From Prorocentrum cordatum (Eukaryota > Sar > Dinophyceae > Prorocentrales > Prorocentraceae): a DNA stretch of 37,500 nt. Made by a program: the position numbers and the translations under genes. Shown here piece by piece: positions 9,116 through 18,557 of this stretch; the stretch's first letter is position 1, and the number at the start of each line of letters is the position of its first letter. Where the stretch lies: the NCBI GenBank assembly GCA_963575745.1, contig CAUYUJ010014754.1:257453-294952 (forward strand), in the 5' to 3' direction. The notes beneath the pieces were generated by a model. It saw only the letters and a program-made list of their open reading frames with translations. It was not told the origin of the DNA and made no database searches.

Positions 9116-9374
9116 CCTCCTCCTCCTCCTCCTCCCTCCTCCCTCCTCCTCCTCCTCCTCCTCCTCCTCCTCCTCCTCCTCCTCCTCCTCCTCCTCCTCC
9201 TCCTCCTCCTCCTCCCTCCTCCCTCCTCCTCCTCCCTCCTCCTCCTCCTCCTCCTTCCTCCTCCTCCTCCTCCTCCTCCTCCTCCTCCTCCTCCCTCCTC
9301 CTCCTCCTCCTCCGCCTCCTCCTCCTCCTCCTCCTCCTCCTCCTCCTCCTCCTCCTCCTCCTCCTCCTCCTCCC
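9116..9374 (+). repeat. (TCC)n microsatellite, ~259 bp
   Basis: A long pyrimidine triplet tract with a few extra C or T bases that shift the register. It is able to form triplex (H-DNA) structure. The long ORFs across it on both strands are repeat artefacts. Confidence 0.95.
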
Positions 9375-9437
9375 TACGCCTCCACCTCGTCCGACACCCT
9401 ACCGCCCTCCTCCCTCAAGGCTTCCTCCGCCCCCCCC

Positions 9438-9597
9438 TCGGGAGGGAAAAAAACACACAGGCACAATGACTCCTCGTCGCCTCCCAGGAAAACAGGGAAG
9501 AATCTCGGAACTCAAGGGGAGGACAAAAGCCCCGAAAGTATGGGGACATCTGGGCAATCCTGGTGTGTATTTCTTTGTGTGTCACGGGGCCCCTTCA
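9438..9597 (+). mobile_element. MITE family 2, diverged copy c (160 bp)
   Basis: Begins TCGGGAGGG and ends GGGGCCCCTTCA. Flanked by CCCCC on both sides (9433-9437, 9598-9602), so the duplication is consistent but not decisive in a C-rich site. The interior keeps AAACACACAGGCACAATGA, the GGACAAAA block and TTCTTTGTGTGTCAC but has many substitutions, so it is older than copies a and b. Confidence 0.78.
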
Positions 9598-9602
9598 CCC
9601 CC

Positions 9603-10580
9603 CCATGTTCCCCCACTTCCCTCCGGGCTCGCGCGTCACTCCTCGTGCATCGCCGCGGGGCCGACGTCCTGCCTCCTACCTCTGACCTCCCCTCGTGGCC
9701 TTCTCCTCCGCTTCCTCCTCTGCCTCGTCCTCCTCCGTCCCCTCGGTGCTGTGGTGCACGCTTTGGCGCGCGAGTCGCCAGCTGAGAAAAAACGGGACCA
9801 TGAAGCGCATTCATTCGTGCTTCTTCCTTTTCCTGCTCCTCCGCCTCTTCTTCCTCGTTTCCCTTTTACTCTCCCCTCCTCGTCCAAGGCCGTCGCGAGC
9901 AAGGCACAACTATCAAACCCTGGTGGTTCTCTCGAGATCCGCTTCTTCGAGGTACCTGGGTGGCAGGGCGCCACGGGCAAGGACGAGGATCCGTGCCCTG
10001 GGAGAATGCCTGCGCGATAGAGGTGTTCGCCCGCGCATTCCTCTCCTCCTGCTCATCTTCCTCATCCTCATTCTCCTCCTCCTTCCCGTCCATTCCATCA
10101 TTCTCCTCGTACTCATCCTCCGTTTCATTCTCGCTCTCCTCCGCCACCATCCTCTCTCGTCCGTCGTCCCATGGTCGTCCTCCCCATCATCCACTCATTA
10201 TCCACCTTTTTCTGTCATCCCGCCTCTCCCTTGTCCCTCATCCTCCTCGTCGTCCTCCACATGTGGATCGTCTCCGTACACGTAGTACGGTTCCTCCACC
10301 GCCCTCCCGCTCCTCTGTTTCCCCCATCTTTCGTCGTCCCCACTCTTCTGCCTTCATTCCCGTTTCCGTCCTCATTCGTTTTGCCCCGCTCAGTCTACTT
10401 GTCTTCTCTTTTCTATTATCCCTCTCTCCTTTCTTGTCCTCCTCCTCGTCCTCCCACATCATCTTCCGCTGCTCCGCCCCCTTTGCATTTTCCCCCCCTC
10501 CCGCATCATCCATCCTCCTGCTTCCCTCCATAATCCGCCTTCCCTCACCCTCCGCCTCCCTCTCCCGACTCCCCCCTCCC
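9603..10580 (+). other. Pyrimidine-rich noncoding stretch
   Basis: From about 9820 to 10580 the plus strand is a loose mixture of TCC, CTT and CCT with few purines, an irregular decayed triplet tract. No inverted repeat with flanking duplication and no protein motif was found. Confidence 0.6.
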
Positions 10581-11440
10581 GCCTGCGCGGGTCCCGTTCC
10601 CCAATCACCAGATGTCCAAGCGGAGGCTTCGAGCCGTCGCGGGGATGACCGTTCTGTGCGCCTGCTCCCGCAGGCGCCTGACCGGGAGCCGCAGCTGCGC
10701 TCCCGGCGTCTGCGATCGGACCCGACCATCCTCCCCCCGTGCCCTCCGCGTGCTCGGTCTGCGTGCGGGCGGGGGCGTGCACTTGTGCGGCGGAACCCCA
10801 CCCTCGGAGTTTTGCCGTGGGTCCCCACGATGGGCCCTCGTCCTGAAAGAGAGCGCTGCTGTTCCTCGCCGCCCCCCCACCCCCCACCCCTCCCGCACCC
10901 CTCTGTGATCCGCACTATCGCTTGTGAACCTCTGCCGGCTACTACTTCTTCCGGGGCGGAGCTTGCCCCGCGCAGCGGCGTGCTGTGAAAGCATGAGTCG
11001 GTTAGCTGCTGCTGGTTGCACGGATGTAGGAGTTCGTGCGGCAGGGAGGAGTTATACATCGTACCAGGCGTAATTACCCTGTACGTGGCATTGCCGTCTT
11101 GCTGGCTCACCTCAAGCATGCAATGTTTGATGAGCTGCCGTGGAGAAAGACTTGCTGCCCGATCTGGGCGGCGAGCCCCCGAAACAGGGAGGCCTGGGAT
11201 GCTACGAGCGCCCTCCCCTGCCCCCCTAGCTCGCATCCCGGGAGGCTGCGAACTCGTTCTCCCTGGGTGCTGCCAACCTGCGCCGCCGTCGCCAGCCGTC
11301 ATGGGCTCCAGAGGGTGCTGGCCAGCTGCGCTGCAGTCACCGCTCTCATGCAGAGCTAGCCCTGGAGATGTCCGGAAGGGCGCGTTTGGTCGCGTGGCGG
11401 GCCCACCCAGCACAGGCCGCCATGAATCGGCGTCACCCCA
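10581..11440. other. No gene recognised
   Basis: Mixed sequence, GC-rich in parts. No domain, element end or tandem repeat that I can support on either strand. Confidence 0.4.
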
Positions 11441-11454
11441 ACATGTTTATCCGA

Positions 11455-11640
11455 TGTGTGCGTCGCCCACCGGGGGGCGACGCGCGCACCAAGAAATCTT
11501 ATGGTATAATGCGTCGTGGCGGGCGCTTTCTGGCCACACCGGTCGGGAAACGATATACTACAAGATGGGTATACTATATGTTCGGGTCGGACGCGCGCGC
11601 CTCCAAAGCGGACATATGGTATTAGTATGTCTCTGTGCGT
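11455..11640. other. Hairpin plus AT-rich ATGGTATA-type repeats
   Basis: GCGTCGCCC and GGGCGACGC at about 11461-11486 form a 9-bp stem with a short loop. It is followed by TATGGTATAAT, GATATACTAC, GGGTATACTATATG and CATATGGTATTAG, related short AT-rich words in both orientations within 130 bp. This could be the inside of a decayed inverted-repeat element; no ends with duplication were found. Confidence 0.4.
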
Positions 11641-12219
11641 CCCATCTTTGGCCACTCGGGGGCACTCGGGGCCTCCCACGGGCGCCGTCGGAACCGCAGG
11701 GCGCGGCCGCACGCCGCGGGCTCGCCTCGCCACCCAGCGCGGCACGCAGGCGGCCGCGCGGCGTGCGAAGGGTTTTTGCTACCACGCGTTGCCGTCCCGT
11801 CGACGCGGCCCCCGTTCTTTCGGGGGCGGCAAAGAGGGGAGTGATGACAAGGGGGGGTGGATATCATGGCGGGGGCCATGACACTTCCCCAGATTTCATG
11901 GCGCCTCTTCTTATTTCATCACGTCCCTGGCCCCCCGCTGGGCCGCGCACGTGCCGCCAGTCATGATTTGCACCGCCCCCCCTCTTGGACACCCCCCTCC
12001 TTGGCCGCTCCCGATGCTTCTGGTGCTCGCCCACGGCGTCTCGCTGAGTTTGCAGTCCCGAGCGCGCACGACCTCGGAGCGCAGGCCGCCTCATGTCCAC
12101 GGCTTTTCGGGCGCAGGCCGCCTTCATTCCGAGACTCCGAGTGAACCACGCCTTGCTGGCCGGCGCGCCGGAACCCGAACCGCTCTCGGCGAGGTGCTCC
12201 GACAGAGCCACCTCCTGTG
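11641..12219. other. No gene recognised
   Basis: GC-rich spacer up to MITE family 1 copy c. Translations lack recognisable motifs. Confidence 0.4.
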
Positions 12220-12351
12220 CTGAAGTCGGGCCAGTCCCTCTACAGGAGGAATATTCAAAAATAGTCGAAAAATAGTCTGGGGAAGATTTTGTAAGTATCT
12301 TTGACAATTTTGTCCTCGAAATCCCCCTGTTGGGGGACAGGCCCGACTTAA
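12220..12351 (+). mobile_element. MITE family 1, short copy c (132 bp)
   Basis: The ends CTGAAGTCGGGCCAGTCCC and GGGGGACAGGCCCGACTTAA are inverted. The 7-bp TCCTGTG flanks it (12213-12219 and 12352-12358), the same duplication length as copy b. The AT-rich core is shorter than in copies b and d. Confidence 0.85.
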
Positions 12352-12499
12352 TCCTGTGGTGAGAAATCGGCTCAGGCTGAAGAGCTGATGCTGGGGGAAG
12401 GCCACGGGGTCCAGGGCCCGTCTCCCCCTGGAGCCGCCTCCTTCGTGCCTCGGGAGCCTTGAGACGGGGGTCAATGCAAACGGGGGTCAGCCAGAGCGC

Positions 12500-12668
12500 C
12501 CCGATCTTGCAGGATCCTGCAGGGCCAGGGTCGCATTGACCCGGGTTTGGGCGCAGGATCTTGTAGGATCCTGCAGGATACTTCGCACTGACCCGGGTTT
12601 GGGAGCAGGATCTTGCAGGATCTTGCAGGACTCTGCAAGGCCCGACTGACCCGGGTCTGGATTGATCC
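12500..12668 (+). repeat. ~53-bp tandem repeat, 3 copies
   Basis: Each unit contains GATCTTGCAGGATCCTGCAG followed by ACTGACCCGGGTTTGGG. The GATCTT starts at 12503, 12557 and 12609 give periods of 54 and 52. Units are rich in the palindromic words GGATCC and CTGCAG. Confidence 0.8.
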
Positions 12669-12864
12669 CGGTCAGAAGATCCCCGAATGCCGAGCGGGGA
12701 GGAGGGGGGGAGCCGGCCTCCCCCTCGGTGCGGGGGTGGGGCGATGTGGAGTGGGGGATGGGGAAGCCCTCCAGCCCGTTGGGGTCCGCTCACCTGGCCG
12801 GCGCCCGACCCGACCCGCCATGGTAGGGCTCGGCCAGCTGATCCCTCGCTTGGAAGCCAGCCGT

Positions 12865-12998
12865 TCAGACCCCGCCCGCCCGACAAGGTACGCTCGTTCG
12901 CTTGCTTGAAAGCCCGCCCGCTCTATACCGTCCAACCCGCAAGCAGAGCCCGACCCGCCCGTTCCAGTCCGCCCGCCCGACCCGCCCGTTTGGACCTC
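12865..12998 (+). repeat. Irregular CCGCCCG-rich repeat
   Basis: Frequent GCCCGCCCG, CCGACCCGCC and CCGCCCGCC words at irregular spacing. Low-complexity, no gene. Confidence 0.6.
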
Positions 12999-13174
12999 GC
13001 TTCTCACACTCAACACGTACAGCGCGCGGTTTCTAGCCTTCCCTCCTGCCTTGCATTGCCGCGGCGCGCGATTGGCATGGGCCTTGCGTGTTTCTCCCCC
13101 TCTCGAACGGGTTGCTTCTGCGAGCGAAGTGTGTATTGTGAGCTCATGGGAGGTCGAGGGGAGCGCGGCGTACG

Positions 13175-13750
13175 GTGACTCAAACGAGACCTTGCTTCCG
13201 TAGGCGGTGCCGACTGCGCAAGTGTCGCCACTTTCGTGAGATCATGGGGGTTCCAGCGAAGCGCGGCCATATGCGGGCCCAAAATAGACCTTGTCTCTGT
13301 ATGTGGTGCCAATGGAGCAACAGCCACCGCTTTCTAGAGCCTGTGGGGTATCCAGCGGCGTGCGGCCACGCACAAACCCAAATGAGACCTTGTCTCCCTG
13401 AGGGGATCCAGCTGCGCAGCTGTCGCCGCTTTCGTCCGCTTGTTGGGGTGCTCGAGGGGAGAGCGGCCACACGAGGACCCAAACGAGACCTCGTCTTCTC
13501 CATGGGTGATTCAAACTGCGCAAGTATCGCCACGTTCGTGAGCCCGTGGTGGGTCCGGCAGGGCGCGGCCACACGGAGACACAAACGAGACCTCGCCTCG
13601 CTTGGCGGCTCCAGCTGCGTTGCCGTCGCCGCTTTCGTCCGCTTGTGGCGTGGTCGTCACGGGAGTGCGGTCACATGGGAGCCCAAACCAGACCTCGACC
13701 TCCCTCGGCGCTGCCATCGGCGCACTTGTCGCCACTCGTCGCCACTCGTG
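13175..13750 (+). repeat. ~101-bp satellite, about 6 copies
   Basis: The word AAACGAGACCT or a close variant starts at about 13182, 13282, 13380, 13481, 13583 and 13685, giving steps of 100, 98, 101, 102 and 102. Between them recur TCGCCRCTTTCGT and GCGGCCACA. The copies are moderately diverged. One frame is open along the array (a ~34-residue repeat with RDL or RPC), probably from composition and period, not selection. Confidence 0.85.
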
Positions 13751-14145
13751 AAGGCATCGTCGGGTCCAGCAGGCTCGTCGCCGCAAGATCGTCGTCGACG
13801 CTGGCTACACTCGGGCCGGACGAAAGGGGGGGATTGGGAAAGGGGGGGTACGAAATCTGCTGCATGCAGCTGGTTTCGGCCCCACCGAGGGGCCCAATCC
13901 TCGATACATAGCCGCCTCCGGCGCCGGGAGGCGCCGGGAAAATCAGCTACGTGAGCTGATTCTCAAACCCCCCCTTTGCTATCCCTCCCTTTCTCCCGGC
14001 CCGATACACGCGGACGCCGACGAGATGGACGGGCTCTCGGTGCACGTGTCGGCATGCTTCCCGTGGCCACGACGTCGTGCCTGGTCTTCTTGGTTCGCCA
14101 GCCTGCGTGCCTGCGCCTTCCTACCCGTGCACGCTAGCGCTAGAG
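13751..14145. other. No gene recognised
   Basis: Contains a small inverted block at about 13932-13965 (CAGCTACGTGAGCTG region) and otherwise plain sequence. No domain or element found. Confidence 0.4.
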
Positions 14146-14304
14146 TTAAGCCGGGCCTGTCCCTCTACAGGAGGAATCTTCAACAATAGTAAAAAAATAG
14201 TCCAGGGACGATTTTTTCAGCATTTGTTTGATCATGTTTGGGTATGTTAGACTATTTTTAATGTTTCCTCGAAAATACCCCTGTAGGGGGACAGGCCCGA
14301 CTTA
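14146..14304 (+). mobile_element. MITE family 1, copy d (159 bp)
   Basis: The ends TTAAGCCGGGCCTGTCCC and GGGGGACAGGCCCGACTTAA are inverted, with CCCTCTACAGGAGGAAT and CCCCTGTAGG inside them. The AT-rich core resembles copies b and c. A clean 7-bp flanking duplication is not visible; ACGCTAG occurs on both sides but not adjacent to both ends. Confidence 0.82.
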
Positions 14305-14654
14305 ACGTTCAACGCTAGGGCGCGCGCGTTCGGCTGCGATTTCCCAATGCCCGCTCTCGGCGGCGCAGGTTGAAGCCACGGTGTTAGCCTCACGCAAGCC
14401 TCGACCCAGGATCGGCGGCGCTCTTGTCTCGCCCTCAACGCCGTCCCGTGTCTCCTCGCTGCGGCGACGTTCGTCCATGCACAAGCGATCACGCCCGTCA
14501 TGCGCAAAATCTTTGTCCCATACATGCCCAGGACGATAGCGTGTTCTTCTTGGGCCCGGCACGACGGTTTGAAGTCTTGATCAGACGCATATGAGATAAC
14601 CGCCGTCGGATGCCATGAAGTTCGTGCGGATCGAATTGTGGTATTGGTTTTTGT

Positions 14655-14812
14655 TTCGGTGGATCCGATTTCCGTCCGCGCGGGTCCGCTTTCGGAATTG
14701 ATGGATCCGCGTTCGGTCTTGTTTTTTTTACGGCGGATCCGATGTCTACCCCGTCTGAAATGTTATTATTAACTAGAAGCGGGGAACCGGAAATCGGATC
14801 CGCGGACCCCGG
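14655..14812. repeat. GGATCCG cluster with inverted copy
   Basis: GGATCCGATTTCC near 14659 is repeated in inverse as GGAAATCGGATCC near 14786, and GGATCCG also occurs near 14702 and 14735. CGGGTCCGC on the left pairs with GCGGACCC on the right. The interior is AT-rich. It could be a decayed inverted-repeat element of about 150 bp; no target duplication was identified. Confidence 0.5.
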
Positions 14813-14930
14813 AACCGCCCGCGTTAAGATTCTATGGGGGAAAGAGGTTCGGTCATCAATTTCCCAGGATTGGTCTTGCGCTGTCTGATGCACTCTCATC
14901 AACTTTCCGCGCACGGGGGCCACACTCAAC

Positions 14931-15061
14931 ATGAGTGCATCTCTCTTCTTTCTGTTGCTGCACGCAGTTTGTCCAGACGCCGTCCGTTTGGCGGCGCCGA
15001 TGTTATCTGTCGAACTCATCATCGCAAACTTTCACCTCAAGAGGACAATTTTTGGTCCTGC
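14931..15061 (+). CDS. Candidate first exon of a small secreted or membrane protein
   Basis: I do not recognise the protein. The ATG at 14931 opens MSASLFFLLLHAVCPDAV, a good signal-peptide pattern (hydrophobic core, then a small-residue site), continuing LAAPMLSVELIIANFHLKR. The reading ends at a full-consensus donor, GC|GTAAGTAT, with GT at 15062; without splicing a stop follows at 15063-15065. Start choice: the first ATG in frame before the hydrophobic run. A TTTCCCAG at about 14862 could serve as trans-splice acceptor. Downstream exons were not found in the next kilobases. It may be a chance ORF, but signal peptide plus perfect donor together are suggestive. Confidence 0.35.
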
Positions 15062-15065
15062 GTAA

Positions 15066-15800
15066 GTATATGTCGTCCTCCTCGTCCTCGCTGTCGTCCT
15101 CCTGCGTTTCCCTGCAATTCCCTGTCCTGTCATTTTTTACCGCAAACACCCACCAAGATAAGCCCCAACTCCGATTCCAATTTAAATCCGGCTCCCCTCA
15201 TGGGGGCTAGAATGGCCCCATTGAACCGCGAGCGGAACGTGAACGAGCGCGACGAACTGGCTATACAGTGAACCCGGCACGCTTGGCCGAGAAAGCAAGT
15301 TCAACTCACTAGCAGAGGTCGGAGACACTAGAGTCCAGACAACAGTGGACCGGCATCTCGGAAAATGCCACACTACAAAACCCAATGAAGTCTGTCTGCA
15401 ACCAATGGCGTAAGCGAATACGTAAGCCCGAAAGTGGAAGAGGCAGATATAAAACTAGCTGATGAGGGGTAACGGCGAAACGATTGCGGGAGACTCAAGA
15501 CCCGTTCAAGGCAGAGGGCAATTTAAACAGGTCCCCAGCCAGTCAGCTGAAAGACAAAAACAAAATCCTCTCCTGTGGCGTCGTTTCATGTAGGCCCCAT
15601 TGGGAGTGCAATGCGCAAGGCTCCGTTGTAGTATTCGCGCGGAGAACCATCCTGTTTCAAACGTTAATTCTTTTTGGATGGGCCCGCCCCGTTGACGTTG
15701 CCACGGTGGAACACGGGTTGTGTACGTTGGTGCGTGTTGTCTTGGCTCCGGGAGCCCGCGGAGTAGCTTTCCCTGCGCGTTGGGTGGTGCGAGCAAGGTG
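15066..15800. other. No gene recognised
   Basis: Plain sequence with lower GC than its surroundings near 15100-15500. Forward and reverse ORFs show no motif. It could be intron. Confidence 0.4.
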
Positions 15801-16180
15801 TGGGGGGGAGGAGGGGGAAGGGGAGAAGGGAGAGGATGAGGAGGAACACCATAAACCGGAAGAGGAGGAGGAGGAGAAGGAATTGGAGGAGGAGGAGGAG
15901 AAGGAGGAGGGGGTGGATGGTAGAGGGATGGGAGGAGGAGGAGCAGCAGCTGCAGGAAAAGGAGGAGACAGATGGTGATGGTGATGTCAAGGAGAAGGAG
16001 GATGAGGAGGAGGAGGAAGAGAAGGAGGAAGAGAAGGAGGAGGGGAGCAGGAGCAGGGGGAGGAGGAGGAGGAGGAGGAGGAGGAGGAGGAGGAGGAGGG
16101 TGGAGCAGGAAGACGGTGCAGGGAGGCGGATGTTTGGAAACAGGACGAGGAGGCGTAGGAGGGAGGGGAAGAGGACAAGC
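15801..16180 (+). repeat. Long (GGA)n-type purine tract
   Basis: Nearly all purine on the plus strand for about 380 bp, mostly GAG and GGA triplets, with a short break near 15930-15990. Opposite strand bias to the TCC tracts at 8.6-9.4 kb. ORFs rich in Glu or Arg here are artefacts. Confidence 0.9.
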
Positions 16181-16278
16181 TAGATGAGCTCCCGCCATTC
16201 CTGACTTCCTACTCTTCTCGCCCGCCCTACCCGCCGGCTCTGAATGTCCTGGATGTCTTGATCCCCAAAGTGATCCCA

Positions 16279-16345
16279 TTGTATTGGATTTTGTACATTG
16301 GATGCGTGATGCGCAAGACAAAATTGGATTTTGTACATTGGATGA
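16279..16345 (+). repeat. 22-bp direct repeat, 2 copies
   Basis: TTGGATTTTGTACATTGGAT occurs twice, from about 16280 and 16325, 45 bp apart, with a short spacer between. Possibly a local duplication. Confidence 0.75.
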
Positions 16346-16728
16346 GGGGGAGGGGGTGGTGGATGAGCAGGAGGAGAAGCAGGATGATGAGGAAAGGGGG
16401 GTAAACAGCAGCATGAGGGGCAGAAGGATCGGGAGGACAAGGGAAATGCGGGAAAATGATCGGAGCCAGAGGAGTGGCCCGCGCCAGGACGAACACCAAA
16501 GTTTGAAATACAGCAGCAAAGAACCGATCTTGAAACGCGGCCAGCGCCGCAGCGAGCACAGTGCTGGAAGGCACGAAAGCAGTCCGATTGAACAACACAT
16601 ACGGGACATCAATGCTTGGATTTTTGTGTTGGCAAGAAACAACATGTGTGGGAGAGAAGTGCCCCTGCACAATACAGGATCGGGAGGGAGGTGATTACTC
16701 ATAGTGTCATGTTCGGATGAGCGGGCGA

Positions 16729-16820
16729 CGGAGGAGGAGGAGGAGGAGGAGGAGGAGGAGGAGGAGGAGGAGGAGGAGGAGAGGGAGGAGGATGAAGAGG
16801 TGGAGGAGGAGGGGACAAGG
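16729..16820 (+). repeat. (GAG)n microsatellite
   Basis: About 90 bp of GAG or GGA triplets directly upstream of the phospholipase-D-like exon, perhaps in the intron before it. Confidence 0.9.
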
Positions 16821-16833
16821 GATGATGGTCAAG

Positions 16834-17076
16834 AAGAGGTACGTCGATTATTCCCGGGTGAACCATGGCAAGTACATCGTCACCGACCGCCGTTTCAACA
16901 TCGGCACTTCCAACATGGAGTGGGGGTATTTCTACAAGACGGCAGGCTTGTCCTTCAACTCGGACCATCCCCTGCTGCGCGCGCAGCTGACCGCGGCGTT
17001 CGAGCGCGATTGGGGCTCGGAGTACGCAGTGCCCTGGGCAACGCGGTTGGTCGGGGATTGGCTGTTTTCTGTCTAG
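16834..17076 (+). CDS. Phospholipase-D-family protein, C-terminal exon
   Basis: Frame 1 reads KKRYVDYSRVNHGKYIVTD then RRFNIGTSNMEWGYFYKTAG, LSFNSDHPLLRAQLTAAF and ERDWGSEYAVPW, ending at a stop at 17074-17076. VNHGKYIVTD is the second HxKxxxxD catalytic motif of the PLD superfamily, and the following GTSN with an aromatic run and the final RDW-S-YA match the C-terminus of the PLD3/PLD4-like group, which act on phospholipids or as 5' exonucleases in the endolysosomal lumen. Only this last exon (about 75 residues) is visible; the first HKD motif should lie in upstream exons not found in the window. The start is approximate, since several AG acceptors occur near 16834. Codon use is clean, so it may belong to a live gene. 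Confidence 0.75.
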   Translation, partial: KRYVDYSRVNHGKYIVTDRRFNIGTSNMEWGYFYKTAGLSFNSDHPLLRAQLTAAFERDWGSEYAVPWATRLVGDWLFSV

Positions 17077-17231
17077 CAGGTGGAGGTGATCGGCCTCGAG
17101 CGCCCCCATCATTGCAGACATTCAGGCCGCTCTCTGTGGCCTCTGGACCGACGGTGAACAACTTGTGTAGCGCTGTTTTTTATTATTGCTGCTGGCTGGG
17201 CAGTCTCGCTGCCCTGCCGCTGCCTTTTAGT

Positions 17232-17345
17232 ATGAAACGCCCCCTCCTCCTTCTCGTCATCCTCGAGGTCTCTCTGCTGGCCTTGAGGCCAATGGCCTGG
17301 CGTAGCGCTTGCGACGCCTGCGCGGTGGCGATGGAGAGGGCCTCG
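17232..17345 (+). CDS. Candidate first exon of a secreted CxxC (saposin/canopy-like?) protein
   Basis: The ATG at 17232 gives MKRPLLLLVILEVSLLALRP, a strong signal peptide, followed by MAWRSACDACAVAMERAS. A signal peptide followed at once by C-x-x-C and an amphipathic stretch is how canopy (saposin-like, ER luminal chaperone-type) proteins begin, but the visible mature part is only about 15 residues, so this is a weak guess. Directly upstream is a pyrimidine-rich run ending TTTTAG one base before the ATG, as expected for a spliced-leader trans-splice acceptor in dinoflagellates. The exon end is unclear; the frame runs into a Gly-coding purine tract after about 17345. It lies 155 bp after the phospholipase-D-like stop, same strand. 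Confidence 0.4.
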
Positions 17346-17740
17346 CGGGGGGGAGGGGGAGGGGAGGGAGAAGGAATGGGGATGAGGATATGCTCGGGGC
17401 GAGGATCATGGGAGGGGGGAAGCTTGGGGAAAAGGAGGTGGATGGGAGAGGACAGGAGGAGGGGGAAGGGACAGGGAGGAGGAGGAGGAGGAGGTGGAAC
17501 GAGATGGACTCGCATCAGTGCAGCCGGTCTGCTAAGTAGTAAACAGGACAACGTTGTTTTTGCTCCCATGTGCACTTGTTAGTTGTGGTGGGTAGCGAAC
17601 TGTTCTACCGAGGCATTGATGCGTCAATATTGAAATGAGAGGGTGGGTGGGAAGCATGAAGAGGAAGGATGCTGTCTGGTGGAGCCAGAGCACTTGCAGA
17701 ATTGCAAGACGTAGTTACGTTGCTCTCAGGCTGGCGCTTA
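17346..17740. other. Purine-rich spacer, no gene recognised
   Basis: 17346-17500 is rich in GGGAGG and GAGGA. The remainder is plain sequence. If the upstream signal-peptide exon is real, this may be its first intron. Confidence 0.45.
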
Positions 17741-18195
17741 TCATCCTCCTCTACATACTCCGCGTCTTCCACCTCCCTTCTCCTTCCCCTCCTTCGCCTA
17801 CGCCTGCCTTCCTCTTCCTTCATTTTTCCTCTTGTGTGCGCACTCCTTTCTCTATTCTCGCCCCCGCCCCCCTCCCTGACCCCCACACACACACCACTCG
17901 CGCACGCACACACGCACACACTTTTCTCATTCCTCCCTCCGCCCTCCTCCGTATCTGCTCATCCTCCTCGTGTTCTCTCCATACCTCCCTTCTCCGTCCT
18001 CTCGCCCACCCCGACATCAGCCCACCTGTCTCCGCTGGTCCTGCTCCCTCCTCCTTGTGTGCCTGCTCCTCATCCTTCCTCCTCTTCTGCCTCCTCCTCC
18101 TCCTTCTTATCATCTTCCGCAGCATCGTCACCATCATCAGCATCATCATCATCATCAGCATCATCATCATCATCAGCATCATCATCATCCGTCTC
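17741..18195 (+). repeat. Pyrimidine-rich tract with (CA)n and (CAT)n microsatellites
   Basis: A loose CCT and CTC mixture with a CA/CG-repeat at 17884-17922 and (CAT)n with CAG interruptions at 18131-18190. No coding evidence; the reverse-strand Asp-rich ORF is a product of the triplet repeat. Confidence 0.85.
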
Positions 18196-18464
18196 CCTAT
18201 CATTCGATCGGGCCGGGCCAGCTGTGATCCACAGACGGGCTGGAAAGCCTTTCGTGTTGGAAGGTATCCGCGTCCCATGAAGACCACAGCGAGGTTTTGT
18301 CACTGGCAACCTCACGAGATCATCCAGTATTAGACTGGTCGCTCGCCTAGCTGAATCTTCCATCAATGCAGTTGTGGATGCACTTCAGCGCCAGGGTGGT
18401 AGCGGCGTAGACACCAAAAGAAATTGACCCCCATTCGTCATCCTCAACCTCATCCTTTCCTGTC
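18196..18464. other. Unassigned sequence between microsatellites
   Basis: On the minus strand one frame gives GSISFGVYAATTLALKCIHN and another ILDDLVRLPVTKPRCGLHG. Both look protein-like but match nothing that I recognise and lack paired splice sites. No call is made. Confidence 0.25.
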
Positions 18465-18557
18465 GCTCTCTCTCTCTCTCTCTTCCTCTGTCTCTCTCTC
18501 TCTCTCTTTCTCTTGTCTCTCGCTCTCTGTTTCTTCCTCTCTCTATATATTCTCTCA
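18465..18557 (+). repeat. (TC)n microsatellite
   Basis: About 90 bp of CT dinucleotides with TTCCTC and TTTCTC interruptions. Confidence 0.92.

Noticed and set aside
8663-10020. Three long overlapping forward ORFs (up to 436 codons)
   Set aside because: They are poly-Pro, poly-Ser and poly-Leu from the TCC tract in its three frames, extended by chance in GC-rich sequence and a MITE.
13175-13954. 259-codon forward ORF as a repeat protein
   Set aside because: It is the 101-bp satellite; the unit length is not a multiple of 3, so the peptide repeat does not keep its frame.
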